Positions 48,696 to 58,291 of a stretch of 64,000 bases of DNA are shown piece after piece. Within the stretch, counting starts at the first letter, position 1. Each line of letters starts with the position of its first letter. Source of the DNA: Streptomyces tsukubensis (GTDB lineage Bacteria > Actinomycetota > Actinomycetes > Streptomycetales > Streptomycetaceae); assembly GCF_003932715.1 (NCBI RefSeq), contig NZ_CP020700.1, positions 5,788,501 through 5,852,500 of the forward strand, in the 5' to 3' direction. The notes beneath the pieces were generated by a model. That model was not told the DNA's origin. It saw nothing but the letters and a program-made list of their open reading frames with translations, and did no database searches. The position numbers were made by a program, and so were the translations under genes.

Positions 48696-49282
48696 TCATG
48701 TTTGCGATACCCCTTCAGGCCCGGGAGGGCGAGACGGCCGAGCTGCGGCCCCTGGAGCCGTGGCAGGCCGAGGAGTTCCTCGCCCACGTCGACCGGGGAC
48801 GGGACTTCATCGGCCGGTACATCGGCTTCGCGGACGCCGCCGGGGACCTGGCGGGCGCCCGGACGCTGCTCCAGCGGTACGCGGACCGGCAGGCGGCCGA
48901 CGGCGGCCGGATCTTCGGCATCTGGCTGGACGGGACCCTCGTCGGCGGGGTGCTCTTCGTCTCCCTCGACAGCGGTACGGGCACCTGCGAGGCCGGCTGC
49001 TGGCTGGAGCCCGCGGCCGTCGGGCGGGGGCTGGTGACCCAGGCCGCGCGGATCCTCGTCGACTGGGCCGTCGACGTGCGCGGTATCCACCGCGTCGAAT
49101 GGGTCGCCGCGTCCGTGAACACGGCCAGCGTGAACGTCGCCCGGCGGCTGGGGATGCAGCGGGACGGCGTGCTCCGCGAGTCCTTCGTCCACCGCGGCGA
49201 GCGGTACGACATGGAGGTGTGGTCGGTGCTCGCGCCGGAGTGGCGCGAACTGCGCGCCGCGAAGGCGACGGCGGAGGGCTGA
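48692..49282 (+). CDS. GNAT acetyltransferase, RimJ/RimL type
   Basis: A 196-residue acetyltransferase. FLAHVDRGRDFIGRYIGFAD and GGVLFVSLDSGTGTCEAGCW are followed by the acetyl-CoA loop AVGRGLVTQAARILVDWA, and NTASVNVARRLGMQRDGVLRE near the C-terminus is typical of RimJ/RimL-like enzymes that acetylate N-termini or small molecules. ATG 48692 overlaps the transporter stop, so the pair is co-translated; ATG 48698 is an alternative. The acceptor substrate is unknown. Confidence 0.88.
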   Translation: MIMFAIPLQAREGETAELRPLEPWQAEEFLAHVDRGRDFIGRYIGFADAAGDLAGARTLLQRYADRQAADGGRIFGIWLDGTLVGGVLFVSLDSGTGTCEAGCWLEPAAVGRGLVTQAARILVDWAVDVRGIHRVEWVAASVNTASVNVARRLGMQRDGVLRESFVHRGERYDMEVWSVLAPEWRELRAAKATAEG

Positions 49283-49341
49283 GCGGGGCCGTCCCCGTAA
49301 ACCCGGTGGAGGGGCGGCCGGGCCGGTGCTGCAATGGGCGG

Positions 49342-50298
49342 ATGACGCGTACCGCCCCCGCAGACAACACAGACAACACAGACAACACAGGCGGCACGGA
49401 AGACACAGACAGCGCAGACAACACAGGCAACGCAGACCCCGCCGGTCATCGCGCTGATGAGGCCGATGACGCCGATCATGCCGCCGGGGAACCCGGTCCG
49501 GCCGCCCTGCTCGACCTCTTCGACCGCCGGCTGCGCCGGGACGCCGTCGACGACACTCCGGGCTGCCGGATCGAACGTGTCGGGGAGGTCGTACGCCGGA
49601 CCGGGCCCGACTGGAACGGCGTCCTGTGGTCGGCGCTCGACGAGAACACCGCCGACGCGGCGATCGCCGACGCGGCCGCCCACTTCGATGCCCTCGGAGT
49701 GGAAGCCGAGTGGAAGCTCTACTCCCACGACCGGCCCGCCGACCTCGCGGACCGGCTGCTCGCCGCGGGCTTCGTCCCGGAGGAAGAGGAGACCCTCATG
49801 GTCGCGGCCGTCGCCGGGCAGCCCCGGGAGGCCGTTCTGCCCGACGGCGTACGCCTCGTCGATGTCACCGACCCCGGGGGCGTGGAGCTGATGGACCGCG
49901 TCCACCGGGCCGCCTTCGGCGGGTCCTGGGACGGGATGCGCGAGCAGCTCCTGGGGCAACTGGGACGGGACACCACGGTGATGACGCTGGTGCTCGCCGG
50001 GGACGTACCCGTCTGTGCGGCCCGGATGGACCTGCACCCCGGCACCGGCTTTGCGAGCCTGTGGGGCGGCGGCACCCACCCCGACTGGCGCGGCCGGGGT
50101 ATCTACCGCGCCGTCGTCGCCCACCGCGCCGGGACCGCCGCGGCCCGGGGCTACCGGTGGCTCCAGGTCGACGCGGGCCCGCAGAGCCGCCCGATCCTCG
50201 AACGCCTGGGCTTCCGGGCGCTGTCCACCACCACGCCGTATCTCCGCCCGGCGCCCCCTGCCCGGGCGGCCGCCACCGGGTCCCCGGCCGCAGACTGA
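49342..50298 (+). CDS. GNAT acetyltransferase with repetitive Asn/Thr/Asp-rich N-terminus
   Basis: A 318-residue protein. Residues 1-50 are a low-complexity Asp/Asn/Thr tract (DNTDNTDNTGG and similar) encoded by near-exact 9-bp ACAACACAG-type repeats. The remainder (about 55-300) carries an acetyltransferase domain with the CoA loop HPDWRGRGIYRAVVAHRA and the late strand GPQSRPILERLGF. The repeat may vary in copy number between strains. ATG 49342 lies six bases after CTGCAAT, compatible with a leaderless message. Confidence 0.82.
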   Translation: MTRTAPADNTDNTDNTGGTEDTDSADNTGNADPAGHRADEADDADHAAGEPGPAALLDLFDRRLRRDAVDDTPGCRIERVGEVVRRTGPDWNGVLWSALDENTADAAIADAAAHFDALGVEAEWKLYSHDRPADLADRLLAAGFVPEEEETLMVAAVAGQPREAVLPDGVRLVDVTDPGGVELMDRVHRAAFGGSWDGMREQLLGQLGRDTTVMTLVLAGDVPVCAARMDLHPGTGFASLWGGGTHPDWRGRGIYRAVVAHRAGTAAARGYRWLQVDAGPQSRPILERLGFRALSTTTPYLRPAPPARAAATGSPAAD

Positions 50299-50339
50299 TA
50301 CGACCCGAGAAGACCTGAGGAGCGCTGAGGGGTGCTTCT

Positions 50340-50368
50340 GAGGGGGTGCTTAGGGCCGGGACCCCCTC
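50340..50368 (+). terminator. Hairpin after the GNAT gene
   Basis: GAGGGGGT (50340-50347) and ACCCCCTC (50361-50368) form a perfect 8-bp stem with a 13-base loop, about 40 bases past the acetyltransferase stop. Confidence 0.5.
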
Positions 50369-50510
50369 GGCCCGGGGCGGTCAGGGCCCTTCTAAGGCGT
50401 ACGGCGCCCGGGGATACCGCAGTCGCCCGATGCGGCGGCACCGGCTGGGACCGGAGAGTAGTGGCACGGCGGAAAACCGCCGGAACCACCACCCGCAGAG
50501 GGAGCACCCC

Positions 50511-50693
50511 GTGTCCGATTACCTCTTCCACACCCACCCCGCCCTCCAGGCATCGGCGCTGCACCGCCAGGAGCTGATCCGCCGGGCCGAAGAGCACCGC
50601 CTCGCCCGGCGCGCCCGCCGCGCGGCCAGACAGGCTGCCAAGGACGAGGAGGGCCGGGTGACAGCGGCCGCCCGATTCACCGTCGCCGCCTGA
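50511..50693 (+). CDS. Small basic protein of unknown function
   Basis: A 60-residue protein with an Arg/Ala-rich amphipathic middle (LIRRAEEHRLARRARRAARQ) and a short N-terminus MSDYLFHTHPALQ. GAGGGAGC is ideally placed before GTG 50511. No family is recognised. The composition is consistent with nucleic-acid or membrane-surface binding, which is speculative. Confidence 0.65.
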   Translation: MSDYLFHTHPALQASALHRQELIRRAEEHRLARRARRAARQAAKDEEGRVTAAARFTVAA

Positions 50694-50785
50694 GCAGCCG
50701 TCCGGTGACCGGGCGCAACTCCACCCCCGGTGGGCTGTCCACAGGGCAGCCCACCAGGGGTGTCTCCGTATCGGACGACTGTGCG

Positions 50786-53700
50786 ATGCTCGGCGGCGTG
50801 GAGACCAGGTACGTCAGTCCGGTGTTCGTAGGCCGCGCCGGTGAGTTCTCGCTGCTCACCGGCGCGCTGAGCCGTGCCGCTGGGGAGGGCGGCGGGCCGC
50901 CCGGCGGGGATCCGCAGGCCCTGCTCGTCGGCGGTGAGGCGGGCGTCGGCAAGACCCGGCTCGTCGAGGAGCTGTGGGGGGAGGCCTGCCGCAGGGGAGC
51001 GGCCGTCGCCGTCGGTGGCTGTATCGAGATCGGCGCCGACGGACTGCCGTTCGCCCCCTTCTCGGCCGCGCTGCGCTCCCTGCGCAGGCTGATGCCCGAG
51101 GAGATGGCTGCCGCGGCCGCAGGCCATGAACAGGAGCTGGCCCGGCTGCTGCCCGAGCTGGGAGGGGCCCCGCGCGGCGAGGGCGGCCGTCACGGCGACG
51201 AGGAGCTGGCCCGGCTGTTCGAGCTGACGACCCGGCTGCTGGAGCGGATCTCCGCGGAGCGCACGGTCGTCCTCGTTCTGGAAGATCTGCACTGGGCGGA
51301 TGCGTCGACCCGCCATCTGATCACCTATCTCACCCGCACGCTGCGCCGGGGCAGGCTCCTCTTCCTGGTGACGTACCGCTCCGACGACATCCACCGCCGC
51401 CACCCCCTGCGGCCGTTCCTCGCGGAGCTGGAGCGGACCCGGACGGTGCAGCGCATCGAGCTCACCCGGTTCAACCGGGCGGAGGTACGGCGCCAGCTCA
51501 TCGGGATACTCGCCGCGGAGCCCGAGCCCACGATGGTGGACAGCATCTTCGAACGCTCCGACGGCAATGCCTTCTTCGTCGAGGAGCTGGCCCGCAGCCT
51601 GGCCCAGGGCAGCCCCTGCGGACTGCCCGACTCCCTCCGCGACATCCTGCTGGTCCGGGTCGAGGCGCTGCCCGAGCGCGCCCAGCGGGTGGTGCGGATC
51701 CTCGCCGAAGGCGGCTCCACCGTGGAGTACGGACTGCTGCTCGCCGTCGCCGGACTTCCCGAGGACGATCTGATCGAGGCGCTGCGGGCCGGCGTCGAGG
51801 CCCGTATCCTCCAGCCCACGGCCGACGGCACGGGATACCGCTTCCGGCACTCCCTGGCCCGGGAGGCCGTCAGCGACGATCTGCTGCCGCCGGAGCGCTC
51901 CCGGCTCAACCGGGCCTACGCCCAGGCCCTGGAGGCCGATCCGGCGCTGGTCCCGGAGGAGGAGCGGGCCATGCGGCTCGCCGGATACTGGTACCACGCG
52001 CACGATGCGGCGAAGGCCCTGCCCGCCGTGCTCGGCGCGGCCGTCGAGGCCCGTCGCCGCCACGCCTACTCGGAGCAGCTGTGGCTGCTGGAGCGGGCGA
52101 TGGAGCTGTGGGACACCGTGCCCGACGGCATCCGGGACGAACTGCGCCCCATGGACTACGCGGAGGCGTATCCGCCGTGCGGCTGCGACCCCGAGAGCAA
52201 ACCCCTGCGCTTCCTCGATCTGATCGCGGAGGCGACCGTTGCGGGGACGCTCAGCCGGGACCGTGAGCGGGCGCTGAAGATCGCCCGGCGGGGCCAGCGG
52301 CTGGCGCTCGGCGAGGGCGATCCGCTGCGCGCCGCGTGGTTCTGTATCCAGCGGGCGAAACTGGTGTCGGTGCTCGGCCGCGGCGACGGCCACCCGGAGC
52401 TGACCGAGGCCCAGGAACTGGTGCGCGGGCTGCCGCCGTCGGTGGTGCACGCCCAGGTCCTCACGGCGGTCGCCCACTGGTGCCGGGCGCACGCCCCCGG
52501 GCACGACGGCCTCGCCACCGCCGAACGGGCTGTGGAGTACGCACGGATGGTCGGTGACGAGGAGACCGAGCTGTCGGCCCGGCTCTCTCTCGGCGGCTTC
52601 CTCGCCGACGCCGGGCATATCGAGGAGGGCCTCGCCGAGATGTACGCGGTCAAGGACCGTGCCCTGGAGCTCGGCCTCCCCCATCTCATCGCCGGCAGCC
52701 ATGCGAACCTGCCGCACACCCTGGAGAGCGTCGGGCGCTCCCAGGCCGCCGTGGCCCTGCTGAAGGAGGGCCTGGAGGTGGCCTCCCGCCACGGGCTGCT
52801 CGGCACCGAGGCCTGGGTACTGGTCAATCTCGCCGAGTCCTACTACACCCTGGGCCGCTGGGACGAGGTCCGTACCGCCGCCGAACGGGCCCTGGAGGTC
52901 GGCAACGGTCCCAAGCCCCGGGGCTGGGCCGCCTTCGTCCTCGCCCTGCTGGAACTGGGCCGCGGGGACATCGCCTCCGCGTCCCGGTGGATTCAGGAGG
53001 CCAGGTCCCACTTCGGTACCGAGGGCCCCACCCCGCAGAGCGGCCTCGGGATCGACACGGTCGCGATCGGGGTCGCCGCGGCGGAGGCCCGGATCGCCGA
53101 CGCCCGGGCGCTCTTCTCCGCCGTCCCCGCGCAAGGTTTCGCGCCGGGCTCCTACCGCTACGCCTGGCCGCTGCTGCGGGCCGTGGCCACGATGGAGGCC
53201 GACGCCCGCGGGCTGCCCGCCGCCGAGGAAGGCCGGGAGGAGAGCCTCGACCGGATCGACGCTCTGGCCCGGGGGCTCGCCGCCACCGTCCCCCTCTGGA
53301 TGGGCCATGAGCGCTGGGTCCGCGCCGAAGCGCGCCGCGCCCGGGGCGAGGACACCCCCGAGGACTGGGAGGAGGCGGGCACGGCCTTCGAGGAGGCCGG
53401 CTTCCCCTACGGGCTGGCGATGGTCCGCCACCGCTGGGCCGAGGCCCTGCTGCCCGCGGACCGCGACCGGGCCGCGCAACTGCTGCGCGCCGCCGCCCGC
53501 ACGGCCGCCGAGCTCGGGGCGCGCCCGCTCACCGAGGACATCGCCCTGCTCGCCCAGCGCGCCCGGATCGGTCTCTCCCCGGAGCAGCCCACCGGGTCGC
53601 CGGGCGCCGATCCCGCCCCCGGGGCGCTGCTGGGACTCACACCCCGCGAGGAGGACGTCCTCCGGCTGGTCGCCGCGGGCCGCAGCAACCGCCAGATCGC

Positions 53701-53866
53701 CGAGGCGCTCTACATCTCCCCGAAGACGGCGAGTGTCCATGTCTCCAACATCCTGGGGAAGCTGGGCGTCTCGGGCCGCGGCGAAGCGGCCGCGGTGGCC
53801 CACCGACTCCGCCTCTTCCCACCGGAGCCGGAGCCGGAGCCTGAGCCGGTACCGGCAGTCGGCTGA
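50786..53866 (+). CDS. Large ATP-binding LuxR-family regulator (LAL)
   Basis: A 1026-residue regulator. It has an N-terminal AAA/STAND ATPase with Walker A GGEAGVGKT (49-57) and Walker B TVVLVLEDLHWAD, then a long TPR-like helical middle (from about 400 to 900). The C-terminal LuxR HTH is intact (LTPREEDVLRLVAAG ... SNRQIAEALYISPKTASVHVSN, split here). LAL proteins sense a ligand through the middle region and activate transcription through the HTH. The start is uncertain: ATG 50786 (MLGGVETRY) and GTG 50798 fit equally well. No obvious target cluster lies adjacent. Confidence 0.9.
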   Translation: MLGGVETRYVSPVFVGRAGEFSLLTGALSRAAGEGGGPPGGDPQALLVGGEAGVGKTRLVEELWGEACRRGAAVAVGGCIEIGADGLPFAPFSAALRSLRRLMPEEMAAAAAGHEQELARLLPELGGAPRGEGGRHGDEELARLFELTTRLLERISAERTVVLVLEDLHWADASTRHLITYLTRTLRRGRLLFLVTYRSDDIHRRHPLRPFLAELERTRTVQRIELTRFNRAEVRRQLIGILAAEPEPTMVDSIFERSDGNAFFVEELARSLAQGSPCGLPDSLRDILLVRVEALPERAQRVVRILAEGGSTVEYGLLLAVAGLPEDDLIEALRAGVEARILQPTADGTGYRFRHSLAREAVSDDLLPPERSRLNRAYAQALEADPALVPEEERAMRLAGYWYHAHDAAKALPAVLGAAVEARRRHAYSEQLWLLERAMELWDTVPDGIRDELRPMDYAEAYPPCGCDPESKPLRFLDLIAEATVAGTLSRDRERALKIARRGQRLALGEGDPLRAAWFCIQRAKLVSVLGRGDGHPELTEAQELVRGLPPSVVHAQVLTAVAHWCRAHAPGHDGLATAERAVEYARMVGDEETELSARLSLGGFLADAGHIEEGLAEMYAVKDRALELGLPHLIAGSHANLPHTLESVGRSQAAVALLKEGLEVASRHGLLGTEAWVLVNLAESYYTLGRWDEVRTAAERALEVGNGPKPRGWAAFVLALLELGRGDIASASRWIQEARSHFGTEGPTPQSGLGIDTVAIGVAAAEARIADARALFSAVPAQGFAPGSYRYAWPLLRAVATMEADARGLPAAEEGREESLDRIDALARGLAATVPLWMGHERWVRAEARRARGEDTPEDWEEAGTAFEEAGFPYGLAMVRHRWAEALLPADRDRAAQLLRAAARTAAELGARPLTEDIALLAQRARIGLSPEQPTGSPGADPAPGALLGLTPREEDVLRLVAAGRSNRQIAEALYISPKTASVHVSNILGKLGVSGRGEAAAVAHRLRLFPPEPEPEPEPVPAVG

Positions 53867-53966
53867 CCCACCCCGGGGCAGCGGTCCGCGGAGGAAGCCG
53901 GTCCGGCCGCGGGGGACTCCGGAGTCGGCCCGGCCCCCCGGCCACGGACGTCTCCCGGCGGTCGCT

Positions 53967-54218
53967 TCAGCGGGGCGACGGCGGGCGCTGACCGTCCGGG
54001 CGGGGGCTGCCGGGGCTGCCGGGCTCTGCCGCGGCCGGTGCCGCCCCGTCCGACGCTGTGCCGGGGAGACGTACGGTCACCCTGCCGGAGGCCAGGTCTA
54101 TCGGACCGCGCGCGGGGTCCGCGGCACCCACGTCGACCCGGGTCAGCTCCAGTCTCTTCTGCTCGTCGTCGGTGTGCTTTCTCCCGGGCGCGAAGATCTG
54201 GTCGAGGATATTGAGCAC
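53967..54218 (-). CDS. Small conserved-type protein (DUF6191-like)
   Basis: An 83-residue protein. The compact front part reads VLNILDQIFAPGRKHTDDEQ, then LELTRVDVGAADPARGPID and LASGRVTVRLPG, followed by a Pro/Ala/Gly-rich tail. The pattern matches a small family annotated DUF6191 in Streptomyces, from memory and untested. GTG 54218 has GGAAGGAC upstream. It lies just downstream of and in the same direction as the sugar dehydrogenase gene. Confidence 0.6.
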   Translation of the reverse strand: MLNILDQIFAPGRKHTDDEQKRLELTRVDVGAADPARGPIDLASGRVTVRLPGTASDGAAPAAAEPGSPGSPRPDGQRPPSPR

Positions 54219-54287
54219 GGTCGGTCCGTCCTTCCCTTTCCCGTCCCTTGCCTGTTCCGGCGGGCCCCTGCCCCGCACCGACCGGTG

Positions 54288-55460
54288 TCAGCGCACCTCC
54301 AGTCTCAGCACGCGATCGTCCCCCGACTTCGGTGAACCCCGGCCGTCCGTCTCACTGGTGATCAGCATCAGCTGGGCGCCGCCCGTCGCCAGAACGGTGC
54401 GCAGCCGGCCGTACTTCTCTTCGAAGAACGGCTGGGGGTCGGCGGAGGGTTCCGCTCCGGCGAGGGGGATGCGCCAGAGCCGTTCACCCCGGAGCCCGGC
54501 CATCCAGAGCGAACCCCGGGCGTAGGCGAGACCGCTCGGAGACGCCTCGTCCGTCTTCCACTGGGCGGCCGGGTCGACGAACGCCGGATCACCGGCCTTG
54601 CCTTCGACCTTCGGCCAGCCGTAGTTCTTCCCCGGCCGGATCAGATTCAGCTCGTCCCAGGTGTTCTGCCCGAATTCGGAGGCCCAGAGCCGTTTGCCGT
54701 CGTCCCAGGCCAGGCCCTGCACATTGCGGTGGCCCAGCGAGTAGACCAGCGACCCGGGGGTCGGATTGCCGGGGGCGGGCCGCCCGTCGGGAGTCATCCG
54801 CAGAATCTTGCCGCCCAGGGACTTCGGATCCTGGGCCAGCCCCGTCTCCCCGACCTCGCCCGTGCCCGCGTACAGCATCTTGTCCGGGCCGAAGGCGATC
54901 CGGCCGCCGTTGTGCACGACGCCCTTGGGGATGTCCCGCAGGATGGTGTCGGGGGCGTCGAGCTGCTGGCCCGCAGGTCTGCGCTCGTCGTACCGCAGAC
55001 GGGCGATGCGATTGTCGGATTCGGTGGTGAAGTAGGCGTAGACCCGGCGGTCGGCGGCGAAGGAGGGCGAGAGCGCCAGCCCGAGCAGTCCGCCCTCGCC
55101 GCTGGCCGCGACACCGGGCACCTTACCGATCTCGGTCACCTTCCCCGTCTCCACGTCGACCCGGCCGATCGTCCCCTCGTCGCGCGAGGCGACCAGCAGA
55201 TCGCCGTCGGGCAGCGCGACCGCGCCCCACGGCGACTTCAGCCCCGTCGTGACCGTCGCCACCACGGTCGCCGCCCCCTTGGCAGGGGGTGCCGGGGGCC
55301 CGGACGGCGAGGCGCTCGCGGCCGCACCCGGCGACGAGGCGCCCGGGGGTCCGGTCGTGTCCCTCGGGCCGTCCACCGGAATGCCGCCCGAGGAGGAGCA
55401 CGCGGTGCCCGCCAGCAGTACGGCTGAGGCCAGCACGGCCCTCACACCAGCACGTCGCAC
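54288..55460 (-). CDS. PQQ-dependent sugar dehydrogenase-like lipoprotein
   Basis: A 390-residue lipoprotein. The signal (MRRAGVRAVLASAVLLAGTAC) has Cys21 as the probable lipidation site, followed by a Pro/Ser/Gly linker and a six-bladed propeller of the soluble glucose dehydrogenase (GSDH) family: SPWGAVALPDGDLLVASRD, LLGLALSPSF, HNGGRIAFGPDKMLY, GHRNVQGLAWD and NYGWPKVEG. The usual PQQ-site His and Arg positions look plausible (HNGGRI, GHRN), but sugar substrate and cofactor use are not shown. GTG 55460 has AGGGAT upstream. Confidence 0.88.
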   Translation of the reverse strand: MRRAGVRAVLASAVLLAGTACSSSGGIPVDGPRDTTGPPGASSPGAAASASPSGPPAPPAKGAATVVATVTTGLKSPWGAVALPDGDLLVASRDEGTIGRVDVETGKVTEIGKVPGVAASGEGGLLGLALSPSFAADRRVYAYFTTESDNRIARLRYDERRPAGQQLDAPDTILRDIPKGVVHNGGRIAFGPDKMLYAGTGEVGETGLAQDPKSLGGKILRMTPDGRPAPGNPTPGSLVYSLGHRNVQGLAWDDGKRLWASEFGQNTWDELNLIRPGKNYGWPKVEGKAGDPAFVDPAAQWKTDEASPSGLAYARGSLWMAGLRGERLWRIPLAGAEPSADPQPFFEEKYGRLRTVLATGGAQLMLITSETDGRGSPKSGDDRVLRLEVR

Positions 55461-55697
55461 GATTCCGATCCCTTCGACGGGCTCCAGCGGAGCGGGGGTA
55501 TCTACCTTTCCTACACCGCCCGCGCCTCAGGGGTTCCCGATCTTCGCCCCCTCTTTTCTTCACGACCCCGACCGGCCCCGGCTGCCCCCGGCCACCCCTG
55601 CCCCTCCCCGACCACCGCTGCCTCTCCCCGGCCACCCCTGCCCCGCCTCGGCCGCTCCGTCGACTGCCCCGGGCCCGCCTCCCCGCACCCTCCCGGA

Positions 55698-56711
55698 TCA
55701 GTCCCAGGACCCCAGGGCCGCCGGCAGCCCCCGGATCTCCGCCTCGTCGCGTTCCGTGAGCCGTACCCCCACCGCACCGGCGTTCTCCAGCGCCCACCGC
55801 TCCCGCTTCGCCCCCGGTACGGGCACCACGTGCCGCCCCCGCGCCAGCACCCACGCCAGAGCCACCTGCGCCGGAGTCGCCCCCGGCCCATGCCGTCCGG
55901 CTATCCGCCGCAGCCCGGCCACCAGCGGCTGGTTCGCCGCCATCATCTCCGCCGTGAACCGCGGGTGGCGGGCCCGCGGATCGTCCGGCTCGAAGCCGCC
56001 GCCCGGCGTGAGCGTGCCCGTCAGATAACCGCTGCCCAGCGGTCGCGCGGCCAGAAAACCCACGCCGCGCGTCTCGCACCACGGCAGCAGCTTCACCAGC
56101 GCCTCCGGCGACCAGACCGACAGCTCCGCCTGGACCGCGCCGACCGGGAACACCTGCTGGAGCCGTTCCAGCAGCCGGATCGTCGCCTCGTACGGATCAC
56201 CGGGCACGGCACCGCGCCGGGGCCCGTGCGCCGCCCGTGCGTCCGCCGCGCACAACCCGAGCGCCCGCACCTTCCCGGCGGTCACCAGCTCCGCCATCGC
56301 ACCCCAGGTCTCGTCGACCGGCACCTCCGGATCGGGCCGGTGCAGTTGGTACAGGTCGATCACATCGGTCTGGAGCCGCCGCAGCGACGCGTCACAGGCC
56401 CTGCGGACATACCCGGGACGCCCATTGGCCACCACATGCCCGTCGCCGACCAGCAGCCCGACCTTGGTCGACACAAAAGCATCCGCCCGGCGCTCTTTCA
56501 GGGCCCGGCCGATCAACAGCTCATTGGTGAACGGGCCGTACATATCGGCCGTGTCCAGCAGGGTGGAACCCGCGTCCAGTGCCGTGTGAACCGTCCGTAC
56601 GGACTGGTCCCCGCGCCGCTGCGAGGCGGTGTACGCCCAGCTCATCGGCATACACCCCAACCCCACCGCACCCACCCGCAACGCCGCCGCGCCGATCGTC
56701 CTGCGCTCCAC
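55698..56711 (-). CDS. Aldo/keto reductase
   Basis: A 337-residue NADPH-type reductase of the AKR fold. The catalytic tetrad is visible: Asp and Tyr in LLDTADMYGPF, Lys in FVSTKVGLL, His in LYQLHRPDPE. NADP-binding appears in VVPVPGAKRERWALENAGAV. I chose GTG 56711 (VERRTIGAAALRVGAVGLG), with GGAGGG upstream; the frame continues upstream but is Arg/Gly-rich and unlikely. The substrate is unknown. It is divergent from the dehydrogenase gene on its right. Confidence 0.9.
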   Translation of the reverse strand: MERRTIGAAALRVGAVGLGCMPMSWAYTASQRRGDQSVRTVHTALDAGSTLLDTADMYGPFTNELLIGRALKERRADAFVSTKVGLLVGDGHVVANGRPGYVRRACDASLRRLQTDVIDLYQLHRPDPEVPVDETWGAMAELVTAGKVRALGLCAADARAAHGPRRGAVPGDPYEATIRLLERLQQVFPVGAVQAELSVWSPEALVKLLPWCETRGVGFLAARPLGSGYLTGTLTPGGGFEPDDPRARHPRFTAEMMAANQPLVAGLRRIAGRHGPGATPAQVALAWVLARGRHVVPVPGAKRERWALENAGAVGVRLTERDEAEIRGLPAALGSWD

Positions 56712-56976
56712 CCGCCCGTGCCCTCCGCTTCCCCTCGTCCGCCGCCGGACGCCCACCAAACTAACCAACTCCCTTGCCGGGCCTCCGCGCGCCGTCCCGG
56801 ACCGGCCGCCCGGCGGCCGGATCCCGGCCCCGGCAGCGCGCCCCGCACCACCCCGAAGAACCCCCGGGGCGCCGGCCACCACAGGGCGGGTTCCACCGCG
56901 GACGGCAGCGCGAGCGCGCGTGCCGGGCCCCGGCCGGTCCCACGTGATCGGCCGGACACGTCCTAACCTCGTGACC

Positions 56977-57924
56977 ATGACTGCTGATGTGTGGCTGCCC
57001 ATACCTGCCGACGAGATCGACGGCCTGCCGCCCACCGGATCCTCCGGCCTCGTCTACCGCCACTGGGACGGCGAACAGGACTATCCGGCGGACCCAGCCG
57101 ACTGTGTCTTCTACACGGTCCCCTATATGAGCGGGACGGAGACCGCGGTCCTGCCGATGCCCGCGATGTCGTCCGTCAAGGTGGTCCAGACACTCTCCGC
57201 AGGGACCGACCATGTCGAGCCGGGGCTCGGAAGCCTTCCCTCCGGCGTACGCCTCTGCAACGCCCGCGGGGTGCACGAGGCGTCCACGGCGGAGCTGGCG
57301 CTCGGCCTGACCCTGGCGTCCCTGCGCGGTATCCCCGGCTTCGTCCGGGGCCAGGACACCCAGGAATGGCGGGCGGGCTTCTATCCGGCACTCGCGGATC
57401 GCACCGTGATGATCATCGGCTACGGGTCCATCGGCGCGGCGATCGAAGACCGGCTCGCGCCCTTCGAATGCGCGCGGATCCTGCGCATTGCGCGCTCCGC
57501 CCGCACCTCCGCGCGCGGTCCGGTGCGCCCGTTCACCGATGCGGCCGCCCTGCTGCCCGAAGCCGATGTGGTGATCCTCTCCACCCCGTTGAACGAGCGG
57601 ACGAAGGGGCTGGTGGACGCCGCCTTCCTGGCCCGGATGAAGGACGGCGCGCTGCTGGTGAACGTCGCCCGCGGCCGGGTGGTCGACACCGAAGCCCTGC
57701 TGGCCGAGGTACGGAGCGGACGGCTCACCGCCGCACTCGACGTCACCGACCCCGAACCGCTGCCGCCGGGCCATCCGCTGTGGCAGGCGCCGGGCGTGCT
57801 GATCAGCCCTCATGTCGGCGGATCCACCTCGGCGTTCCTGCCCCGGGCCAAGAAGCTGCTGGCCGCTCAGCTGACTCGGTTCGCGGCCGGTGAACCGCTC
57901 GACAACGTCGTTCTCACCCTCTGA
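56977..57924 (+). CDS. D-isomer-specific 2-hydroxyacid dehydrogenase
   Basis: A 315-residue NAD(P)-dependent dehydrogenase. The nucleotide motif is VMIIGYGSIGAAI. The catalytic Arg lies in LLVNVARGRVVDTEAL, Glu in ALDVTDPEPLPPGHPLW and His in LISPHVGGSTSAF. VQTLSAGTDHVEP marks the substrate loop. ATG 56977 lies 7 bases beyond a TAACCT hexamer (56964-56969), so the transcript is probably leaderless and starts at the ATG. Substrate could be glyoxylate or hydroxypyruvate, or another 2-keto acid. Confidence 0.9.
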   Translation: MTADVWLPIPADEIDGLPPTGSSGLVYRHWDGEQDYPADPADCVFYTVPYMSGTETAVLPMPAMSSVKVVQTLSAGTDHVEPGLGSLPSGVRLCNARGVHEASTAELALGLTLASLRGIPGFVRGQDTQEWRAGFYPALADRTVMIIGYGSIGAAIEDRLAPFECARILRIARSARTSARGPVRPFTDAAALLPEADVVILSTPLNERTKGLVDAAFLARMKDGALLVNVARGRVVDTEALLAEVRSGRLTAALDVTDPEPLPPGHPLWQAPGVLISPHVGGSTSAFLPRAKKLLAAQLTRFAAGEPLDNVVLTL

Positions 57925-58291
57925 AAGCCCGCCGGAACTCACCCGGAACTCTCCCGGGAATCGCCGAAATCGCCGAAATCGCCGTCCCGGCGGCGTCCCA
58001 CCGTCCCCGGCCCCCCGGCCGGGGACCCCTCCGACCGGTGATAACCCGCCACCCCCATCCGGCCCGCCCCCGCCGTACTTGACGTCACAGCCGGAAACAC
58101 TGCGAAGTCATCCGATCGCTCCGCGCGTCCTCACCCTCGTATGCAGTCACTGAGAGTAGAGGCGCTATGTCCCTGAGTGACGATCCTGGTGTAAAGTCCC
58201 GACTTGGGGGCCGCACCCGCATGGGGTGGTGCAGCGTGACGGCCCGACTGCCGAACGGATTTCGAGGGGGGCGACGGGCGATGTACGGCCA
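57925..58291. other. Intergenic region before the PAS-GGDEF gene
   Basis: This 367-bp region contains a CGCCGAAAT duplication near 57962-57981 and a TGGTGTAAAGT stretch (58187-58197) that could be an extended -10. A frame starting ATG 58167 has a fair ribosome site (AGAGG) but runs into Arg/Pro-rich nonsense and is out of frame with the GGDEF gene. No other gene is supported. Confidence 0.4.

Noticed and set aside
50519..53803. A 1094-codon minus-strand frame opposite the LuxR-family gene
   Set aside because: Its composition and lack of domains mark it as an antisense shadow; the plus strand has Walker and LuxR HTH motifs.
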